Source: Desulfofundulus kuznetsovii DSM 6115
Lineage (GTDB): Bacteria; Bacillota; Desulfotomaculia; Desulfotomaculales; Desulfovirgulaceae
Length of the DNA stretch: 64,000 nucleotides
Assembly (NCBI RefSeq): GCF_000214705.1
Contig: NC_015573.1
Location: 3,417,001 to 3,481,000 of the forward strand
Direction of reading: 5' to 3'
Positions within the stretch are counted from its first letter, which is position 1. Each line of letters starts with the position of its first letter. The notes under the pieces are model-generated. The model was given only the letters and a program-made list of their open reading frames with translations. It did no database searches and was not told where the DNA came from. Of the stretch, positions 1 through 7,620 are shown in pieces. A program made the position numbers and the translations under genes.

Positions 1-804
1 CTCCCCCTGCTTCAACTGATTGATGTGATCCTCGCCGACGGTGGCCTTGACCACCACCCGGTCGATATTGGCCATAGTAATTACGGGCATGGTGGACGCC
101 ATCTCCCCGGGATTCACGTTCCGGGCGGTAACCACGCCGGTAAAGGGCGCCCTGATGAAACTATCCTCATAGCTCGACCGGGCCAGGGCCAGCTGCGCCC
201 GGGCGCTGGACAATGCCGCCTGCTGCACTTTAACCATTGCCTGGGCCTGTTCCACCTGCGCAGGGACAGTGCCCTCCAGCGCCTGTTTGGCCTGCTTGTA
301 GGGAAGCTCGTACTGGCTTTCAAAGACGGCCTGGGGAATGGCTCCCATGGCCAGCAGTTCCCGGGCCCGCTTGTAATTGGCTTCTGCCACGGCAAAGTTG
401 TCCCGGGCGTTCTCCAGGGCTGATCGAGCCGACTTTAACCCCGCTTCCGCCTGGGCCAGAGCCGCTTCGGCCTGAGCTACAGCAGCCTGCGCCTGGGTCA
501 CCCGGTCCGCCAGGTCTTTGTTCTCCAGGGTAACCAGCACCTGCCCGGCGCTAACCCGGTCCCCAACATCCACGTGCACTCTGGCCACCTTGCCGGGCAC
601 TTTGGATACGATGCTGGCAGTTTGAACGGCCTCCAGTTTCCCGCTTACCACCACCCGGTTGTCCAGCAACCCCGTGGCTGCTTTGGCCGTACTGACCACC
701 GTGGGACCCGCGTCAGCCGGGGCGGTTGCCTGCTTTTTCCCGCATCCGGCGGCCAGCACCAGGGCCACCAGGGCAATTACCAGGGCGATTTTTCCTCTAG
801 GCAT
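1..804 (-). CDS. HlyD/RND-type efflux adaptor lipoprotein, 3' end cut by window
   Basis: Reading back from an ATG at 804, 268 codons stay open to the window edge, so the C-terminus is missing. The N-terminus is a short charged segment, a hydrophobic stretch and a lipobox (LAAGC, Cys21), so the protein is probably a lipoprotein. A biotinyl-lipoyl-like segment (GKVARVHVDVGDRV) follows, then an Ala/Gln/Glu-rich coiled-coil hairpin (about 95-185), then the return lipoyl half (APFTGVVTARNVNPGE). This is the architecture of periplasmic/membrane-fusion adaptors of efflux pumps. It lies 118 bases downstream of a MarR gene on the same strand, which probably controls it; the pump itself should lie left of the window. 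Confidence 0.85.
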   Translation of the reverse strand, partial: MPRGKIALVIALVALVLAAGCGKKQATAPADAGPTVVSTAKAATGLLDNRVVVSGKLEAVQTASIVSKVPGKVARVHVDVGDRVSAGQVLVTLENKDLADRVTQAQAAVAQAEAALAQAEAGLKSARSALENARDNFAVAEANYKRARELLAMGAIPQAVFESQYELPYKQAKQALEGTVPAQVEQAQAMVKVQQAALSSARAQLALARSSYEDSFIRAPFTGVVTARNVNPGEMASTMPVITMANIDRVVVKATVGEDHINQLKQGE

Positions 805-922
805 TCCTCTTCACTCTCCCCAGGTAAATACTCTCAACCATAGCCGGCAGTCGGGAGGCCTCCCTCTCATACGGGCATCCCCCCAACTTTCCGGGGTTGA
901 CCGTCCGTTTCTATTGCCTCAA

Positions 923-1462
923 TTATTCCGCTTGAGGAGCATTCCTGCCGCCTTCGGAAGACGCTTCCGGCCCACCCCTGCTGTGACCGGACCTTCCCCC
1001 GGCGTCCCCCGCCCCCTCACGTATCAAAATGGACAGTAATTTCTCGTAGATTCGTACCAGTTGCTCCACGTCTTCTTCCGGAAGCTGGCCCAAATATTTT
1101 TCCATCACCCGCCGCCTGACGACCAGGCACGAGCGCACAGCCTCCTCCCCTTTGGGCGTCAGCTCAAGCCACACCACTCGCCGGTCGTCCTCATCCCGAC
1201 GGCGCTCCACAAAACCCGCCCGGTGCAGTCTGTCCACCAGCGCGGTGATGGCACTCAGTGATACCCTCATATCCCCGGCCACCTCGGACACACTCATGCG
1301 CCCACGCCGGAAGATGCGCATGAGCACAATAAACTGGCTCCCGGTCAGGCCCTCCATTAGGTGGTGATCCAGCTCGGCATGAAGCCGCCTGGCCACCTGG
1401 TTGAACACCTCTTCCAGCCTGTCCAGCCAGGCGGACAGTTTTTGGTTGCTCACCTCCGTCAC
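923..1462 (-). CDS. MarR family transcriptional regulator
   Basis: 179 residues. The central winged helix is clear: MSVSEVAGDMRVSLSAITALVDRL as recognition region, then the wing ERRRDEDDRRVVWLELT with the DxR signature typical of MarR proteins. The C-terminal 35 residues are Gly/Arg/Ser rich and probably disordered. The start is GTG at 1462; a second in-frame GTG three codons later is equally possible, and the purine run between them could serve either. It is the first gene of a minus-strand unit with the adaptor gene at 1-804, so it is likely a local repressor of an efflux system. Confidence 0.85.
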   Translation of the reverse strand: MTEVSNQKLSAWLDRLEEVFNQVARRLHAELDHHLMEGLTGSQFIVLMRIFRRGRMSVSEVAGDMRVSLSAITALVDRLHRAGFVERRRDEDDRRVVWLELTPKGEEAVRSCLVVRRRVMEKYLGQLPEEDVEQLVRIYEKLLSILIREGAGDAGGRSGHSRGGPEASSEGGRNAPQAE

Positions 1463-1648
1463 CCTTTCCGTCGAAAAAATTAACGTCGCAAAAAGTTCAC
1501 CAAGTTAAGTATATGGACACAAGGAAGACCTTGTCAACAAAAAAATGATGCGGTTCACAGCCTCCAAATACTATGGAGCGCGCGATGTTTGTCATCACCA
1601 TCCCCCGGGAGAAAAATTATGTGAAATTGTACAGGAAAGCAGACCTAA

Positions 1649-1677
1649 TTGACGAAAGCCAGCTATAACATTATAAT
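1649..1677 (+). promoter_or_regulatory. Sigma-A promoter of RHH/PIN module
   Basis: TTGACG at 1649-1654 and TATAAT at 1672-1677 are separated by exactly 17 bases, close to a consensus housekeeping promoter. It lies 20 bases upstream of the antitoxin start codon at 1698, with a Shine-Dalgarno GGAGG at 1684-1688. Confidence 0.8.
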
Positions 1678-1680
1678 GTT
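1667..1680 (+). promoter_or_regulatory. Perfect palindrome over -10 box (probable antitoxin operator)
   Basis: AACATTATAATGTT is a perfect 14-base palindrome that covers the -10 hexamer. Autorepression by ribbon-helix-helix antitoxins through palindromes over their promoter is the usual pattern; assignment to this antitoxin is inferred from position. Confidence 0.6.
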
Positions 1681-1697
1681 GGTGGAGGCGATGTATC

Positions 1698-1952
1698 ATG
1701 CAGCGGACTCAAATTTATCTTCACCCCGACCAGCACCGCGCGCTCTTGAACGAAGCAAGAAGAAAGGGCATCTCGCTCGCCGAACTGATCCGGCAAATCG
1801 TTTCTGAACACCTGGAAAGGCAGGGGGAAAGGAAGGCTCCCAAAGAAGCATTCCAGCGGATTATAGGCATGGGGGCAAGCGGCAGGGAAGATATTTCGGA
1901 GCGGCACGACCACTACCTGGCGGAGGCGTTGGACCGTGGCCATAATGGTTGA
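1698..1952 (+). CDS. Ribbon-helix-helix (CopG-like) antitoxin
   Basis: 84 residues. The N-terminus MQRTQIYLHPDQ is a typical RHH beta strand, followed by two helices (HRALLNEARRKG and SLAELIRQIVSEHL). The C-terminal 35 residues (IIGMG...DISERHDHYLAEAL) form a toxin-binding tail that resembles the tail of the AbrB antitoxin at 25161-25436. The gene overlaps the PIN gene downstream by 17 bases, which implies translational coupling. A strong promoter with a palindromic operator lies just upstream. Confidence 0.88.
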   Translation: MQRTQIYLHPDQHRALLNEARRKGISLAELIRQIVSEHLERQGERKAPKEAFQRIIGMGASGREDISERHDHYLAEALDRGHNG

Positions 1953-2358
1953 TACAGGCGCCTGGTACGCGGTCTGCGACATCTCAGATCGGAACCATGA
2001 GCGGGCGAGAAACTTTTACGAAAAGGTGGCCGGCGAAGTCCCGCTTCTAACGACCATTGCCATTCTGGTGGAAACATGGGCTTTACTGGCCGCCCGCCTG
2101 GGCCGTCATGCCGCCCAGACCTTCTGGCAAATGCTGCGCGAAACCGGCACTCCTGTAATCGCCCTGGAACAGCCGGATCTAGAGGCAGCGTGGCAGATAA
2201 TGCATGCCTTCCCCGACCAGGATTTCAGTTTTACAGATTGCACCACTTTTGCCGTCATGGAGAGGCTGCGCATTGAACGGGTCTTTACCTTCGACCGTCA
2301 CTTCCTGGTCTACCGCTACGGGCCCGGCCGCAAGTCAGCCTTCATCTGCGAGCCGTGA
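1936..2358 (+). CDS. PIN domain ribonuclease toxin (VapC-like)
   Basis: 140 residues from GTG at 1936, which has GGAGG nine bases upstream; ATG 1945 would give the more usual MVDTGAW start. Conserved acidic residues of the PIN fold are visible: D in VDTGAW, E in LVETWALL, D in SFTDCTTFAV and D in FTFDRHF. The family cleaves RNA in a metal-dependent way and is held inactive by its cognate antitoxin. The sequence is clearly homologous to the PIN toxin at 25433-25828 (shared DFSFTDxTxFAVM and FTFDRHF). Confidence 0.88.
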   Translation: MAIMVDTGAWYAVCDISDRNHERARNFYEKVAGEVPLLTTIAILVETWALLAARLGRHAAQTFWQMLRETGTPVIALEQPDLEAAWQIMHAFPDQDFSFTDCTTFAVMERLRIERVFTFDRHFLVYRYGPGRKSAFICEP

Positions 2359-2822
2359 ATCTCAGAATAAAAAGGGCGGGCATTATATTGCCACCCATTG
2401 CCGTATGCGTGCTGGATATCTTGCAGGCTCCCGTTACCACGGAGGAAAAAAGAAAGACCCTTCTGCGAGCGGAGATATTTGCCGGTCTGTATTTTGAAGA
2501 GAAAATTATCGAACAAATCTTCCGGGAGGTGGAAACCATGCTGAATATCGAAGAATCGGCCGGTTATCAGCGGATTTTCAAAAAAGGTATCGAAAAGGGA
2601 ATACAGCAGGGCATTGAAATAGGTATTGAAAAAGGCATGAAAAAAGGCCGGCAGGAAACCCTCAGGGAGAGTGTTTTGAAGCTTTTGCATAAAAAGTTCA
2701 AGAAAATACCCCGCCCCTATGTGGATAAAATCAAGTCCCTCGATGAATATGCCCTGGGGCTGATCCTTGACAATATCTTTGAAATAAATAACCTGGCTGA
2801 TCTGGAGGATTACTTACTTTAG
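2355..2822 (+). pseudogene. C-terminal fragment of Rpn/PD-(D/E)XK nuclease family gene
   Basis: 155 codons are open, but only from about residue 27 on does the sequence match the intact paralogue at 16409-17317: EEKRKTLLRAEIFAGL, then REVETMLNIEESAGY, a Lys/Gly/Glu-rich IEKGI repeat and a DUF4351-like C-terminus. The whole nuclease core is absent. The first 26 codons look like non-homologous sequence fused by deletion. It overlaps the PIN stop by four bases. It may still be translated as a small C-terminal protein, but no catalytic residues remain. Confidence 0.75.
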
Positions 2823-2860
2823 AAGATAGGCATTTTATGTTTCAATTCCGCGTATAAAGA

Positions 2861-2893
2861 AAAACCATCCCCTTTTTCGGGACGGTTTTCAAG
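2861..2893 (+). terminator. Hairpin terminator after Rpn fragment
   Basis: An 11-base stem (2861-2871 with 2879-2889, one mismatch) closes a 7-base loop and ends in TTTT. It lies 39 bases after the stop of the upstream fragment. Confidence 0.55.
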
Positions 2894-2930
2894 AATCAGT
2901 TGGGCTCGCATGCTCATATTGACGGTACTG

Positions 2931-3072
2931 CCGGGCGAAGAAAAATATGGACAGGGGCAGGAAAACGCTTGTAATTAAAGGTAGGGTTGTACCACACAGG
3001 CGCAGATAGGTAGGGCAGTATTCAGTGCCCTTGACGGCAGCATGCCCTGCCCTTCCATTCTGGCCACGCTCA
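2931..3072 (-). pseudogene. Mosaic remnant of ABC-2 efflux permease gene
   Basis: Two blocks match the intact permease gene at 6445-7620 at the DNA level in the same orientation. 2931-2967 matches 6475-6511 (about 34 of 37 bases) and 2971-3072 matches about 7057-7167, whose last 50 bases are identical. The roughly 545 bases that separate them in the intact gene are missing. It is a deleted partial copy with no reading frame left. It shows that a second copy of the efflux operon, or a recombination product of it, once lay here. Confidence 0.75.
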
Positions 3073-3086
3073 ATTATTTAAAAAAG

Positions 3087-3605
3087 CTATTGGGGAAAAA
3101 TTTTATTTAAAAAATTTATCGCAGTGTTAATTTCGGCATCATTATAGTTCTGTTCCGGTTTTAATAACTTAACATACCGTGCCGCATCGCTGTCCTGGTA
3201 ATTCATGGTCTTAAGAAATCGTAGTGTTGCGATTAGTTCAAGATTACGGGCATCCCGGGAACATAATTCACTTACCAACTCCTTAAAACCTGGTCCATAA
3301 TCATGGTTATCAAACTGTTTACTTAACTCCCGGCCCGTTGGTGATAAACAATACACATATTGTTTATAGCCAAATGCGGTTGTCTCAACCTTTTCTTCTA
3401 TTATGCCTAAAAATTTCATTTCTTCAACTTCCATAGCTAATTTTTCTGAAAACGGGCCGTACCGGTGATAATCAAAATCCTCTTCAAAAGGAAAACCCCG
3501 TTCTTTTAATAAGTAAACAATCTTTTGTAACTTTTTCCTTCCATTGATTCTTTCTGCAGCATCCAAAAGCTTGATTAAAGAAAGGTACTTCTTTAGTATA
3601 TCCAT
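3087..3605 (-). CDS. YwgA-like protein, partner of HD phosphohydrolase
   Basis: 172 residues, no signal peptide or membrane segment. The start region (LIKLLDAAERINGRKKLQKIVYLL) followed by FDYHRYGPFSEKLAMEVEEM matches the pattern of YwgA/Panacea-like proteins, which look like winged-helix modules with an RxxLQKxxYLL signature. It follows the HD-domain gene by 15 bases on the same strand; ywfO and ywgA are also neighbours in Bacillus subtilis (recalled, not checked). Function is unknown. AT-rich codon use differs from the GC-rich neighbours, so the pair may be transferred. Confidence 0.65.
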   Translation of the reverse strand: MDILKKYLSLIKLLDAAERINGRKKLQKIVYLLKERGFPFEEDFDYHRYGPFSEKLAMEVEEMKFLGIIEEKVETTAFGYKQYVYCLSPTGRELSKQFDNHDYGPGFKELVSELCSRDARNLELIATLRFLKTMNYQDSDAARYVKLLKPEQNYNDAEINTAINFLNKIFPQ

Positions 3606-3620
3606 CCAACAATTCCCCTT

Positions 3621-4901
3621 TCATTTTGTGGCGTTTTCTATCAGTTTTTTTATGTCGTTTCTACAATTCTCATCTGGTACGTAAATACAAAAACCAACCT
3701 TGCGTTTACCTGCAATTGCACGAACGGGATCTGAAAGTTTCGTAATATCCTGTGGCTTACCGTTGCTGTCCCGTACTAGAATCGGCGGTTTGCTTTTGTC
3801 GTCTTCATCCTGTGATGTGTAGTAATCATAAGCTACATCGGACGCCCTGTCCCATAAGAGGTAGTACTTTGGATTATAACCATGAGTCTGTACTACTTGT
3901 TTACATTGTTCATGCAGATCGAAAGGGGGATTTTCGGGTAAACTAACTGGTTTAAATAGTTCTCTATTTAAAACGCGTCGTGATAAATCAGACAATATAT
4001 CATCACTACTAAATTGCCAACTTTTAAGTGCTTGCCATATATCAACGTCATCAATAATCAGATAGTCCTCTGGCTGCCATTTCTCCTCAAGAAAGGGTTG
4101 AAGAGTGGGGCTTACACCCCCCTGTGAGAAAAATCCGTGTTTATACAATTCTTTAGCCCTTGCCCAGAGAGTATGTAGAATCTTTTCAATACCACGTGTC
4201 GTTTTATGGAAATAAATTTGCCAATAAGCATAATAACGGGCAAAAACAAATTGCTCCGCAGCCATAAGTCCTTTATATTGGACAACTAGACTATTACGTT
4301 GCTCATTCAACTCCAATACAGACAATAGACGCGGAAGGTCAAAACGGCCATAGGTTGAACCAGTCATTATCGCATCTCGCAAGAGATAATCCATACGGTC
4401 AATATCAATTTGTGACTTTATAATATTTGTCAAGAGCTGCCATTTAGGATCCCCTTTGAGCACCTGACATATTTTTTCCGGAAGGTGAGAATCGATTATC
4501 GTCAAGGAGCAATGTATCTCAGTTGGCCCCAAAATAATTTCCTGGGTCCAATCCTCATGTTTTTTACCAGGAGTCAGGACACCTTCCAGCACATGAGACA
4601 ACGGGCCGTGACCAATATCATGTAATAGAGCGGTGCATCCACCCAGTACCTTTTCCTCATCAGAAAACTTATGACCCTTGTATTCCAGCTCAGCCACCAA
4701 TCTTTCAAACAAATGGAATACGCCCAACGAGTGGCCAAAACGAGTATGTTCAGAACCATGATAAGTAACTGATGAAAGACCCAGGTGGCGGATACGTTTG
4801 AGTCGCTGAAACTCCCGGGTATCAACCAATGGCTTCAGTACCTCGGGAAGGCGAATATACCCGTGTACAGGGTCACGAAAAAGTTTATCCGGAAATTTTA
4901 T
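3621..4901 (-). CDS. HD-domain phosphohydrolase (YwfO/SAMHD1-like), apparent ATA start
   Basis: The metal-binding HD residues are plain: H in GSEHTRFGHS, HD in LLHDIGHGPLSH, and D in QIDIDRMDYLL. Relatives are dNTP triphosphohydrolase-like enzymes. The conserved N-terminus RDPVHGYI is encoded upstream of the first canonical start (TTG 4829). Going back, the frame reaches a stop only at 4914-4916, and the sole start-like codon placed after a good Shine-Dalgarno (GAGGGGGTGG) is ATA at 4901-4899. This gives 426 residues, a normal family length. The ATA overlaps the stop of a 36-codon frame upstream. AT-rich compared with neighbours. Confidence 0.75.
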   Translation of the reverse strand: MKFPDKLFRDPVHGYIRLPEVLKPLVDTREFQRLKRIRHLGLSSVTYHGSEHTRFGHSLGVFHLFERLVAELEYKGHKFSDEEKVLGGCTALLHDIGHGPLSHVLEGVLTPGKKHEDWTQEIILGPTEIHCSLTIIDSHLPEKICQVLKGDPKWQLLTNIIKSQIDIDRMDYLLRDAIMTGSTYGRFDLPRLLSVLELNEQRNSLVVQYKGLMAAEQFVFARYYAYWQIYFHKTTRGIEKILHTLWARAKELYKHGFFSQGGVSPTLQPFLEEKWQPEDYLIIDDVDIWQALKSWQFSSDDILSDLSRRVLNRELFKPVSLPENPPFDLHEQCKQVVQTHGYNPKYYLLWDRASDVAYDYYTSQDEDDKSKPPILVRDSNGKPQDITKLSDPVRAIAGKRKVGFCIYVPDENCRNDIKKLIENATK

Positions 4902-5008
4902 AGTTCCACCCCCTCACCATCTTTAACCATATTACATCCAGCTGTATTAATGGTATTCGCGAAAGCATGTTCGATTTCCTGCTTTTCTAGAAATTTTACT
5001 TCAGACAT
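4898..5008 (-). CDS. Possible small leader ORF coupled to HD gene
   Basis: A 36-codon frame begins with ATG at 5008 (MSEVKFLEKQEIEHAF) and ends in TAA that overlaps the ATA start proposed for the HD gene. Its last codons contain the Shine-Dalgarno of that gene, so translation could deliver ribosomes to the weak start. No family is recognised and its own ribosome site is poor. It may be chance. Confidence 0.3.
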   Translation of the reverse strand: MSEVKFLEKQEIEHAFANTINTAGCNMVKDGEGVEL

Positions 5009-5164
5009 GTTAATAAGCCCTGGTAAGGCGCTTCTGAATACCCCTTGCTCTTCAGGTAAAAGCAAAACCTGTATTCAACAGCCATCTTCATGCGAGGCCT
5101 GTCAAGGTTCCAGTCTACCACTACGGGCCCGGCTGGAGGAGGTCCCCAACTCCTGAAACAATAG

Positions 5165-5196
5165 CCCCCTGCCCTTTTAAAGGACAGGGGTTTTTT
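5165..5196 (+). terminator. Hairpin with T-run
   Basis: CCCCTG(C)CCTT pairs with AAGGACAGGGG and is followed by TTTTTT on the plus strand. It lies beyond the stop of the minus-strand TolC-like gene. Only the plus direction carries the U tract, so it would stop plus-strand transcription running into the efflux operon. Confidence 0.55.
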
Positions 5197-5209
5197 CAAC
5201 ACTGCCGGG

Positions 5210-6352
5210 CTAACCCCGGGTATTCCCTGAAGCACCGCTGCCGCCTGCCCCACTACCGGCGACGGCCAGGCTGATGTAGGCCCAGGGCTTTTCAAAGGCC
5301 AGCTTGATAAAAGCGTGCTGGCAGGCCGTCTCCAGCGCCTTTTGTTTCGCCTCCGCAAGGGCCGCTTCGGCGGCCGCCACCTCGGCCTGGGTGGCCATAC
5401 CCACGTCGTATTTCACTTTCGTCACCCGCAGGTTTTCCTCGGCAGTTTTTACCCCCTCCTGCAGGGCCTGGTAGGATTCTTCCAGGCTTTTGGCATTGTA
5501 GTAGAGGGACCGGGTGACCTCTTCCAGCATCTTTTTGGCGCTGGCGGCGTCCAGCTCGGCCTGCTCCACCTCGATTTTTCTTGCCTGGTAAGGCCGGTAC
5601 TCGCCGGTGTAGAACATAAAATCCTCAAGATACTTCTTAAGGGTGACATTCTCCTTAGCCAGCCAGACGGTGGGGCTTTCGTCCACTATCCGGCCCACTT
5701 CCACATTTACATCAGGCACCTCCAGGGGGACAAAGTTCACCCCGTCCACCAGCACCGGACGGTCCTGGGGCCACAGGCCCACCAGCTGGTTGAAAGAGGC
5801 ATAGGCGTTGTCGAGATCGTTTTTCGCCGCTTCCACGGTTGCCTTAGCCCCGGCCAACTGCGCTTCCGCCGCCACCAGGGCGGCCTGCGGGATCATCCCC
5901 ACCTGGAAATTGGCCCGCGCCCTGCGCAGCTCCCAGTCGGCCTTTTTCAATCCTTCTTCCGCCGCCCGCACTTTTTCCTGCGCCTTCAGTACATCCCAGT
6001 ACTTTTTGCACGCGTCCAGGGCCACCTCGTCCTGCTCGGCGGTCAAACTTTTCTTGGACATGCGCCAGGTCAGGTCGGCGGCCAGGAGGTTGCTCCAGGC
6101 TATTTCCACCTTCGGGTTGCCCGGCGCCTTCGTGGGTACGTAGTCCAGCTGGTCGGCCCTTTCCTCGCGCCACGCATAGGTGCGGTCGATTTCCTTTTCC
6201 GCCCTCTTCACCGACTCGCTGTGGGCCAGGGCCATGGCAATAGCCTGGTTCAGGGTCAGCTCGGGCGTGGCCGGCTCTTTGGCCCAGACAGTGGATGGGA
6301 GGAGCAGACTGGCAATGAGAGTTAGCACTGTTAAAATGCGGCGCAATGGCAT
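5210..6352 (-). CDS. TolC-like outer-channel family protein
   Basis: 380 residues with a signal peptide (cleavage near VWA-KE, about residue 25). The rest is Ala/Glu-rich long helices with two copies of the TolC-type pattern: NxxxGMIPQAALVAAEAQLA near 175 and VKYDVGMATQAEVAAAEAAL near 330. TolC proteins form trimeric channels for export pumps. This one is the last gene of the TetR-adaptor-permease operon, 92 bases after the permease. A TolC-like protein in a lineage usually regarded as monoderm is unusual; it may act as an accessory helical protein and not as an outer-membrane pore. Confidence 0.75.
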   Translation of the reverse strand: MPLRRILTVLTLIASLLLPSTVWAKEPATPELTLNQAIAMALAHSESVKRAEKEIDRTYAWREERADQLDYVPTKAPGNPKVEIAWSNLLAADLTWRMSKKSLTAEQDEVALDACKKYWDVLKAQEKVRAAEEGLKKADWELRRARANFQVGMIPQAALVAAEAQLAGAKATVEAAKNDLDNAYASFNQLVGLWPQDRPVLVDGVNFVPLEVPDVNVEVGRIVDESPTVWLAKENVTLKKYLEDFMFYTGEYRPYQARKIEVEQAELDAASAKKMLEEVTRSLYYNAKSLEESYQALQEGVKTAEENLRVTKVKYDVGMATQAEVAAAEAALAEAKQKALETACQHAFIKLAFEKPWAYISLAVAGSGAGGSGASGNTRG

Positions 6353-6444
6353 ACCCCCTTCTGATCATATGAATAATTATTAAACTGTTTAACTATTACT
6401 ATGGCAAGTATACCCTGAGCAACCAGCACAAGTCAAGAAGCTTT

Positions 6445-7620
6445 TTATCCTGCCTCCCCGTATTTCGCGTATTCCCGCCCGAAGAAAAATATGGACATGG
6501 GCAGGAAAACGATGGACAAACCGGCCAGGACGGCCAGATCACGGGCCAGCACCGGCAGGCCCGCTCCCATCAGGGCAATATCCCGCAGGTTGCCGGCAAA
6601 GTAGGTCAGCGGGAGCGCCGCTGAGACGGCGCGGGCCACGGGCGGCATGGCTTCCACCGGCCAGGTGTAGCCGGAAAACAAAAACGACGGCACGGCCACC
6701 AGCATGGCCAGCTGGGTGGCTTCCAGCTCGCTGCGGCAGACCACCGAAAGGAAAATGCCCAGGGCGTGTATGCCGGCAAAGAAAAGCAGCTCCAGCAATC
6801 CCAGCAACGGCAGGTTCCCCCGGAAGGGAATCTGGAACAGGGTGAAAACCATCAGCAATACACCGTTTAAAGTGGCCAGGTTTACCGCCAGGTAGGGGAT
6901 AACCTTGCCCAGCACCACCGCCGGGGCGGAAATGCCGGCCCGTTTCAGCTCGCCAAGGGTACCCGCTTCCTTCTCCCGGCTTACGGCCACGGCCACGTAA
7001 AGCAGGGCAATTTGCTGCAAAGCAGTGGCCACCAGCCCCAGAAGCAAAAAATTGGTGTAGTTAAAGGTAGGGTTGTACCAGACCCGCAAATGTAAACTCA
7101 AAGGAAGGGCGGTATCCAGTGCCCTTGACGGCAGCATGCCCTGCCCTTCCATTCTGGCCACGCTCACCCCGGTTGAGAGGGTGCCGGTAATCTCGGAAGC
7201 GGCAGCCAGCACTGCATTGCTGTACAGCATGTTGGTACCGTTGACTATGACCAGCAGGGGAGATGCCCGCCCGCTCTTCACCTGCTGCTGGAAATCGGGC
7301 GGGATGACCAGTGCCGCTACCGCTCCGCGGGTCTCCAGCACCTGCCTCAGCTCCGCTTCACTGTGCACGTAGCCCACCAGGTGGAATTTCTGCGAGTCCC
7401 CAAAGGCCTGTATTACTTCACGGCTCATTCCCGTATTGTTCTGGTCGTAAACCACGGTGGGTATCTCCGTGATTACATGACGGCTGTATAAAATTCCGAA
7501 AAGAGTTATGTACAGGAAGGGCACTCCCACCAGAATAATCATCAACCGGCGGTTGCCCCGCATGTAGACCCATTCCCGCCGGGCTATATAAGCGATTTGG
7601 CTTAAAATACCCCTATTCAT
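6445..7620 (-). CDS. ABC-2 type efflux permease
   Basis: 391 residues with the YhhJ/YbhR-type layout. There is one N-terminal membrane helix (LMIILVGVPFLYITLFGILY), a large extracytoplasmic loop (about 50-185), then five or six C-terminal helices and a short basic tail. Conserved NFLLLGLVATALQQIALL and PVEAMPPVARAVSAALPLTYF elements are present. Its start ATG overlaps the adaptor stop by four bases (ATGA), so the two are translationally coupled. No ATP-binding subunit gene is present in this operon, so the partner ATPase must be elsewhere. A mosaic remnant of this gene lies at 2931-3072. Confidence 0.88.
   Translation of the reverse strand: MNRGILSQIAYIARREWVYMRGNRRLMIILVGVPFLYITLFGILYSRHVITEIPTVVYDQNNTGMSREVIQAFGDSQKFHLVGYVHSEAELRQVLETRGAVAALVIPPDFQQQVKSGRASPLLVIVNGTNMLYSNAVLAAASEITGTLSTGVSVARMEGQGMLPSRALDTALPLSLHLRVWYNPTFNYTNFLLLGLVATALQQIALLYVAVAVSREKEAGTLGELKRAGISAPAVVLGKVIPYLAVNLATLNGVLLMVFTLFQIPFRGNLPLLGLLELLFFAGIHALGIFLSVVCRSELEATQLAMLVAVPSFLFSGYTWPVEAMPPVARAVSAALPLTYFAGNLRDIALMGAGLPVLARDLAVLAGLSIVFLPMSIFFFGREYAKYGEAG

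Noticed and set aside
5315-6325. Long open frame of 336 codons on the plus strand
   Set aside because: It is antisense to the TolC-like gene, His/Gly/Arg-rich without a family, and caused by high GC third positions.
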